Assembly: GCA_937880835.1 (NCBI GenBank)
Contig: CALGRN010000045.1
Span: 1 to 9,943 of the forward strand
Source: an uncultured Prevotella sp.
GTDB lineage: Bacteria; Bacteroidota; Bacteroidia; Bacteroidales; Bacteroidaceae
Direction: 5' to 3'
DNA length: 9,943 bases
Of this stretch, positions 6,611 through 9,943 are shown piece after piece; position 1 is the first letter of the stretch, and every line of letters starts with the position of its first letter. The position numbers and the translations under genes were made by a program. The notes under the pieces were generated by a model. That model saw nothing but the letters and a program-made list of their open reading frames with translations. It did no database searches and was not told where the DNA came from.

Positions 6611-7183
6611 ATGACGGCAGGTAAAACGAAATCGAAGATGAAAAAGGGCGTGGCATCAAAAGCCATGTCAACGCTTGGATTATGCATGCTTCTGTCTGTT
6701 TCTGCATTGCTTTTCATCATCACATCGTGTTCCGTACAATACAGACTCAATGGTGCGAGCATAGATTACAATAAGACAAAGACCATTGAAATAGCGGAAT
6801 TTCCAATACGTTCAAGCTATGTATGGGGACCTATGGGGTCTATCTTCAACAACAGACTAAAAGATGTTTTTGCCAATAACACTCGTCTTGTGCAGGTGAG
6901 AAATAACGGCGACATGAAGATAGAAGGCGAGATAACGCAATATCAGCAACGTAACAAAGCGGTATCAAGCGAAGGATATTCGGCACAAACGGAACTTTCA
7001 ATGACTGTGAATGTACGTTTTACTAACAATGCAAACCACAGCGAGGACTTTGAAAGACAGTTTACGGCAACTTCTACATACGAGACTACGCAGTCGCTGA
7101 ACTCTGTACAGGAAGAATTGGTGACACAAATGGTCAAGGATATAACAGATCAGATATTCAATGCAACAGTAGCAAACTGGTAA
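6611..7183 (+). CDS. lptE: LPS-assembly lipoprotein LptE
   Basis: Outer-membrane lipoprotein that plugs the LptD barrel and helps place lipopolysaccharide in the outer leaflet. Seen: a lysine-rich N-terminus, a hydrophobic segment at about 22-37, and lipobox ITSC with the lipidated Cys40. A mature domain beginning SVQYRLNGASIDY follows; this Bacteroidetes LptE-type start is what I recognise. The rest is beta-rich with repeated polar strands, and the length (190 aa) is normal for the family. Met10 (ATG at 6638) gives a more typical signal peptide, MKKGVASKAM, and may be the true start. The next gene starts 5 nt after the stop, pointing to tight operon coupling with the TPR protein and secG. 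Sequence identity of LptE proteins is low, so the call also leans on gene order. Confidence 0.85.
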   Translation: MTAGKTKSKMKKGVASKAMSTLGLCMLLSVSALLFIITSCSVQYRLNGASIDYNKTKTIEIAEFPIRSSYVWGPMGSIFNNRLKDVFANNTRLVQVRNNGDMKIEGEITQYQQRNKAVSSEGYSAQTELSMTVNVRFTNNANHSEDFERQFTATSTYETTQSLNSVQEELVTQMVKDITDQIFNATVANW

Positions 7184-7188
7184 ATAAT

Positions 7189-7944
7189 ATGGATTTAACA
7201 CAACTGATAAAGCACCCGGAGAATATGAACAAAGAAACTTTGTACGACCTGCGAAGTCTCATTGCGCTTCATCCGTATTATCAGACGGCGCGTTTGCTTA
7301 TGCTGCAAAACCTTTATATATTGCATGATCCTACCTTCGATGAAGAACTGCGTCAGGCAGCAATATATCTGACAGACAGAAAGGTAATATTCAATCTCGT
7401 GGAAGCGGCACACTATAAACTGCGCAACAACGTGAAAACTGCCGACAGAAATGCAGACAACGAGAGCATAGAAAACCGTACTGTATCGCTTATAGACACA
7501 TTCCTCGACTCTATTCCCAGTGAAGCAGAGACTGACAAGAACGATAAACGTAAGCCTACACCAGCTGATGCAGCAGTAGATTATGTTGCATATCTGCTGG
7601 AAACGGAAAGCGAAAAAGACTCGGAAAGGGACAACGGAATACCGGAAATGAAAGGTCAAAGCCTGATAGACACGTTTATAAACAAAGAAGGAGGACGCAT
7701 TGAGCTTAAAGAAACACCGGAATATGTGCCGCAAATAGAAGAAAACGAAAATGAAGAAGAAAAAGAACCGGACGACGGTTATTTTACCGAGACATTGGCA
7801 AGGATTTACATCAAACAGGGCAGATATTCAAAGGCTTTGGAAATTATTAAGCGTTTAAATTTGAATTATCCAAAAAAAAATGCTTACTTTGCAGACCAAA
7901 TTCGTTTCTTGGAGAAATTGATAATAAACAATAAAAATAAATAA
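7189..7944 (+). CDS. TPR-containing protein of unknown role (lptE-secG operon)
   Basis: Soluble 251-aa protein with no signal peptide. The N-terminal part (1-80) is helical and aromatic-rich, with LRSLIALHPYYQTARLLMLQ around 21-40. The middle (about 85-195) is low-complexity and highly charged, with many Glu, Lys and Asp. It contains the motif SLIDTF twice, at 100-105 and 158-163. The C-terminus has one convincing tetratricopeptide unit, TETLARIYIKQGRYSKALEI at 200-219, closing with LNYPKKNAYFADQIRFLEKL. Such architecture suggests an adaptor, perhaps for envelope biogenesis or secretion given lptE 5 nt upstream and secG 7 nt downstream. No enzymatic motif is visible. Confidence 0.85.
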   Translation: MDLTQLIKHPENMNKETLYDLRSLIALHPYYQTARLLMLQNLYILHDPTFDEELRQAAIYLTDRKVIFNLVEAAHYKLRNNVKTADRNADNESIENRTVSLIDTFLDSIPSEAETDKNDKRKPTPADAAVDYVAYLLETESEKDSERDNGIPEMKGQSLIDTFINKEGGRIELKETPEYVPQIEENENEEEKEPDDGYFTETLARIYIKQGRYSKALEIIKRLNLNYPKKNAYFADQIRFLEKLIINNKNK

Positions 7945-7951
7945 TAGAAAA

Positions 7952-8359
7952 ATGGGACTTTACACTTTATTTGTAATTCTAATTGTAATTGCGTCACTGC
8001 TGATGGTTTTCATCGTGCTTATTCAGGAATCTAAGGGTGGCGGATTATCGTCAAACTTTTCATCATCCAACCAAATCATGGGTGTTCGCAAGACAACTGA
8101 CTTCATCGAAAAAGCAACTTGGGGGCTTGCAATATCAATGGTTGTGTTCAGTGTTGTATGCGCTTATGTAGCACCAACTGCAACAACGGAAGGAAGTGTT
8201 ATCGAAAAGGTAGCAACAGACGGCGGAGTAACCAATCCTAACAACGTACAGGGATTTGGTGCAAGTGAACAACAAGCACCGGCAAACAGTCAAGGTGCTG
8301 AGCAAGCAACACCATCTAAAGGCTCACAGCCTAAGACTCCGGCAAGTCCTGCTAAATAA
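7952..8359 (+). CDS. secG: Preprotein translocase subunit SecG
   Basis: Small membrane subunit of the SecYEG channel that supports SecA-driven export. Seen: TM helix 1 at about 3-24, then the conserved cytosolic segment LIQESKGGGLSSNF (23-36) and MGVRKTTDFIEKATW (43-57), then TM helix 2 at about 56-74. These are the classical SecG signatures. A tail of about 60 residues, rich in Ala, Gln, Pro and Ser (75-135), is longer than in E. coli SecG (110 aa total) but usual for Bacteroidetes. It is the last gene of the operon; an imperfect hairpin starts 15 nt after the stop and overlaps the tRNA-His promoter. Confidence 0.95.
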   Translation: MGLYTLFVILIVIASLLMVFIVLIQESKGGGLSSNFSSSNQIMGVRKTTDFIEKATWGLAISMVVFSVVCAYVAPTATTEGSVIEKVATDGGVTNPNNVQGFGASEQQAPANSQGAEQATPSKGSQPKTPASPAK

Positions 8360-8373
8360 AAAACAACAAAAAA

Positions 8374-8417
8374 GTACGGGATTTATTTGTAAAATAGAAA
8401 TAAATCTCGTACCTTTG
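8374..8417 (+). promoter_or_regulatory. tRNA-His promoter inside a hairpin after secG
   Basis: TTTG at 8386-8389, 20 nt, then TACCTTTG at 8410-8417 is a perfect Bacteroidetes promoter; initiation is expected near 8423, about 26 nt before the tRNA. The same stretch is an inverted repeat, GTACGGGATTTATTT (8374-8388) against AAATAAATCTCGTAC (8398-8412), with one G.T mismatch. It may act as a weak terminator for the secG operon, but its downstream CTTTG is a poor T-tract. Confidence 0.8.
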
Positions 8418-8448
8418 CACCCGCTTTCGAGTGGAAAGTATATAACAC

Positions 8449-8523
8449 GGTGGCTATAGTTCAGTTGGTTAGAGCGTCAGATTGTGGTTCTGAATGTCGT
8501 CGGTTCGAATCCGACTAGCCACC
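8449..8523 (+). tRNA. tRNA-His (anticodon GTG)
   Basis: Full cloverleaf by eye: acceptor GTGGCTA (8450-8456) with TAGCCAC (8516-8522), a D-loop with AGTTGGTTAGA, an anticodon stem CAGA/TCTG around TTGTGGT (anticodon GTG), and a T arm GTCGG-TTCGAAT-CCGAC. The extra G at 8449 opposite C8523 is the histidine-specific G-1:C73 pair, here encoded in the DNA. The full CCA tail is not encoded. Confidence 0.97.
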
Positions 8524-8535
8524 CAATCAAGAAAC

Positions 8536-8572
8536 AAGCGGAAGTTCTATATATAGGACTTCCGCTTTTATT
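8536..8572 (+). terminator. Intrinsic terminator of tRNA-His
   Basis: AAGCGGAAGTTCTA (8536-8549) pairs with TAGGACTTCCGCTT (8554-8567) around TATA. The 14-bp stem includes one wobble and is followed by TTTATTTTG. It lies 13 nt after the tRNA 3' end. Confidence 0.85.
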
Positions 8573-8647
8573 TTGTTTCCTATTATCAGAAGAATAAAGA
8601 TTACAAGCGGAGAATAAACCTCACAAGTAAAGACTAATTATTGACTG

Positions 8648-8688
8648 AAAGTCGAATAGATGATGTATAGCATCATCTATTCGACTTT
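8648..8688. terminator. Perfect 18-bp palindrome, likely bidirectional terminator
   Basis: AAAGTCGAATAGATGATG (8648-8665) and its exact complement (8671-8688) flank TATAG. Short T runs stand at the 3' side on both strands. It lies between tRNA-His (plus) and the convergent toxin-antitoxin operon (minus), about 58 nt past the latter's last stop. A terminator function is therefore likely. Confidence 0.65.
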
Positions 8689-8745
8689 TGTAGGGAGTTG
8701 ATAATAGTTATTAACTTCAATAGGAGAAATTATACTAATAATAAA

Positions 8746-9180
8746 TTACTTTCCTGTTTGCTTTTTTGTGAGATAAAAATGATGTGTCTTATCAAGGAAT
8801 ACAACATAAAAAGTATCATTAACAACATGACCAACAATAACAGATTTTCCATTTACGTGTATTCTTGCCCAATGAGCATCTTCTGGAACATTTGGAGGAT
8901 ATTTAAAGTCTGTCTTATCTGTTGGTGGATAGTCTCCGTATATTGTAAATTTATCCCCATCTATACTGCTTCTTAATGGAGAGCAACAATACCCTTGCAA
9001 TGTTTCCATTGCCTTGCTAAGCAAGCCTCCATTTTGCCAATCTCTAAATGTAGAACCAAACTTTTGAGTAGTGTCAAGATATTGAAAGGACAACTTAAAA
9101 TTACCCATACGTTCTGGATCCTTGACACTAGATTTTTTCTTTACAGCAGAGATTGGGCTCTTTACTTTATTGAATGACAT
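8746..9180 (-). CDS. Small unrecognised protein, likely toxin partner of the SocA/Panacea antitoxin
   Basis: Soluble basic protein of 144 aa from ATG at 9180; I do not recognise a named domain. The start is set by an AAGGAAGG ribosome site (9195-9188) 7 nt upstream and by the antitoxin stop 1 nt away; an earlier in-frame start would overlap the antitoxin by 100 bp. Seen: a lysine-rich N-terminus (1-27), FKLSFQYLDTTQKFG at 28-42, a central GLLSKAMETLQGYC, and a C-terminal block WARIHVNG (104-111) then DTFYVVFLDKTHHFY (122-136). The last block resembles small proteins next to DUF4065 genes that end in an H...FY-V-WLDP-H-LY pattern, as I recall. No signal peptide or membrane segment is present. 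A toxin role follows from the operon partner; its target is unknown. Confidence 0.75.
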   Translation of the reverse strand: MSFNKVKSPISAVKKKSSVKDPERMGNFKLSFQYLDTTQKFGSTFRDWQNGGLLSKAMETLQGYCCSPLRSSIDGDKFTIYGDYPPTDKTDFKYPPNVPEDAHWARIHVNGKSVIVGHVVNDTFYVVFLDKTHHFYLTKKQTGK

Positions 9181-9181
9181 T

Positions 9182-9673
9182 CTATTGCCTTCCTTGTTCT
9201 TTTGCGTAAAACTCTTTTGTAAGTAATTTAGAAATAGTATTATGGCAAATATCAGCTTCTCCGCAAGAACCTCTTGCAACTATCCAAGGTGTTTCATGGT
9301 GCGTTGCATTTTCAAGCTCAGTCCCACTCCATTTTGAAAGTTCCTCCAAAACATTTGTTAGGATTTCCTGTTGTTCAGATGTAAGTTGTCCAAACTCTGC
9401 ATCAACATCTATACCTATATCTGAGTATGCAACATCACTATACAAGATTGATTTATCTCTAAGACTATTATAAACATTTCTGCTTACAGGTCCATGCACC
9501 CATGCCTCAAACTTGTCTGTTATCAATTCATCTCCGAAATAGGCAAGACAATACGCATCGCAATAGAAAAGCAGTTTTTGCAGTTTCAAATGCGACATAG
9601 AACCATAATGTTTTAAGATATAGTTCGACAACACTATAGAATCTATTTTTCCTAAATGCTTTGTTGCTTTCAT
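9182..9673 (-). CDS. SocA/Panacea-domain (DUF4065) antitoxin
   Basis: Cytosolic 163-aa protein with the full Panacea (DUF4065, SocA-like) signature: LKLQKLLFYCDAYCLAYFG at 29-47, FEAWVHGPVSRNVYNSL at 55-71, and a C-terminal THHETPW at 124-130. The domain serves as a versatile antitoxin that neutralises unrelated toxins encoded next to it. In Caulobacter, SocA delivers SocB to ClpXP, but other family members act by direct binding. The operon order is antitoxin first, with the putative toxin 1 nt after the stop (TAG-A-ATG). I prefer ATG 9673 over the TTG two codons upstream. No separate DNA-binding domain is seen, so autoregulation is uncertain. A well-formed promoter lies 28-58 nt upstream. 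Confidence 0.9.
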   Translation of the reverse strand: MKATKHLGKIDSIVLSNYILKHYGSMSHLKLQKLLFYCDAYCLAYFGDELITDKFEAWVHGPVSRNVYNSLRDKSILYSDVAYSDIGIDVDAEFGQLTSEQQEILTNVLEELSKWSGTELENATHHETPWIVARGSCGEADICHNTISKLLTKEFYAKEQGRQ

Positions 9674-9700
9674 ATACAATTACTTGTTTATTATGCCTGT

Positions 9701-9731
9701 CAAAGTTACTATGAAATGCTTTATATTCAAA
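9701..9731 (-). promoter_or_regulatory. Promoter of the toxin-antitoxin operon (TTTG - 19 nt - TAACTTTG)
   Basis: On the minus strand, TTTG (9731-9728) is followed after 19 nt by TAACTTTG (9708-9701). Both boxes fit the Bacteroidetes consensus exactly. The predicted start near 9695 gives a leader of about 22 nt before the antitoxin ATG at 9673. Confidence 0.75.
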
Positions 9732-9786
9732 GTCTTTACTATGAGTTTAACATTCTCGAGGTATCTATTTAACTATAATTTAACAA

Positions 9787-9821
9787 AAATAATTTATCTT
9801 TATAATATAGATAAATTATTT
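9787..9821. repeat. AT-rich 13-bp perfect inverted repeat upstream of the toxin-antitoxin operon
   Basis: AAATAATTTATCT (9787-9799) and AGATAAATTATTT (9809-9821) flank a 9-nt AT spacer. It sits about 55 nt upstream of the -33 box of the toxin-antitoxin promoter. It might be an operator or a weak terminator for a gene entering from the right. Beyond it, to the window end, I see no supportable gene. Confidence 0.5.
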
Positions 9822-9943
9822 GCATCATTTATTCTCTTTTCTCAAATGTCCCATCTACGATCTTTTTATTATCTTTTTCTATATTTTCTGTCAATTTATT
9901 TAATTTTCTATATTTTTACACAAACATGTACTGCAAGCCGTAC

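Noticed and set aside
7195..7734. 179-codon minus-strand ORF
   Set aside because: Antisense to the TPR protein, whose frame fits the operon spacing and has a clear TPR unit.
8256..8459. 67-codon plus-strand ORF overlapping the secG end and the tRNA promoter
   Set aside because: Out of frame with secG, runs through the promoter and into the tRNA leader; no domain.
8698..8976. 92-codon plus-strand ORF
   Set aside because: Antisense to the toxin-like gene, which is coupled to the antitoxin and has a good ribosome site.
9181..9279. Longer N-terminus for the toxin-like gene (start at 9279)
   Set aside because: It would overlap the antitoxin by about 100 bp; the ATG at 9180 has AAGGAAGG 7 nt upstream and follows the antitoxin stop by 1 nt.
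1..9943. CRISPR array
   Set aside because: No regularly spaced repeats of 30-50 nt seen on either strand, including the 4473-5338 gap; the array is presumably left of base 1.
8524..9943. att-like duplication of the tRNA-His 3' end
   Set aside because: No second copy of the TTCGAATCCGACTAGCCACC segment is visible downstream within the window.
9822..9943. Possible minus-strand gene end entering from the right
   Set aside because: Frames have short open stretches with stops and no start; too little to support a gene or pseudogene.

Overview
The window looks like Bacteroidales chromosome, most likely Prevotella or a close relative. Several genes sit behind Bacteroidetes-type promoters (TTTG, about 19-20 nt, then TAnnTTTG), and Shine-Dalgarno sites are mostly absent. 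The block sigma54-type regulator - lptE - TPR protein - secG is an arrangement I know from Bacteroidales. The Cas9 and its guide-RNA scaffold are of the Bacteroidetes type II-C kind. Base composition is moderately AT-rich, and by eye the last 1.2 kb is more AT-rich than the rest.

Left part (1-4553), a defence region. Positions 1-2427 on the minus strand carry the first 809 codons of a cas9 gene that is open to the window edge (RuvC-I, bridge helix, REC lobe, RuvC-II). HNH, RuvC-III and any cas1, cas2 or CRISPR array lie outside. Divergent from cas9, in the 200-bp gap, is a compact transcription unit that I read as the tracrRNA (about 2521-2591). It has its own promoter, an anti-repeat ending in AATCACAA, a nexus of the form AAGG-ATTA-TTCC, and a terminal hairpin with a T-tract. 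The same direction continues, with no visible new promoter, into a two-gene operon: a small ABC/AAA-type ATPase (2629-3441) and a DUF4435 TOPRIM-like protein (3453-4472). This pairing resembles the AriA/AriB core of PARIS defence. A strong terminator closes it at 4505-4553.

Middle gap (4554-5338). I see no gene here. It holds several dispersed-repeat-like or palindromic elements: 4580-4660, 4713-4855 with an inner perfect hairpin, and 4993-5062. A short stretch at 5101-5114 resembles a Bacteroidetes CRISPR anti-repeat.

Housekeeping block (5339-8567, plus strand). A sigma54-type enhancer-binding regulator without a sensory domain is followed closely by the LPS-transport lipoprotein LptE, a TPR protein of unknown role, and the Sec translocon subunit SecG. 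A tRNA-His(GTG) gene follows, with its own promoter embedded in the hairpin that follows secG, and its own terminator.

Right end (8568-9943). A perfect 18-bp palindrome separates the tRNA from a minus-strand two-gene operon, a SocA/Panacea-domain (DUF4065) antitoxin followed 1 nt later by a small unrecognised protein that is the likely toxin. It has a very clear promoter at 9701-9731 and an AT-rich palindrome further upstream. Nothing codable is evident from 9822 to the end.

Taken together, an RNA-guided nuclease, a candidate TOPRIM/ATPase abortive-infection pair coupled to the tracrRNA unit, and a toxin-antitoxin pair flank an otherwise conserved cell-envelope/secretion block.
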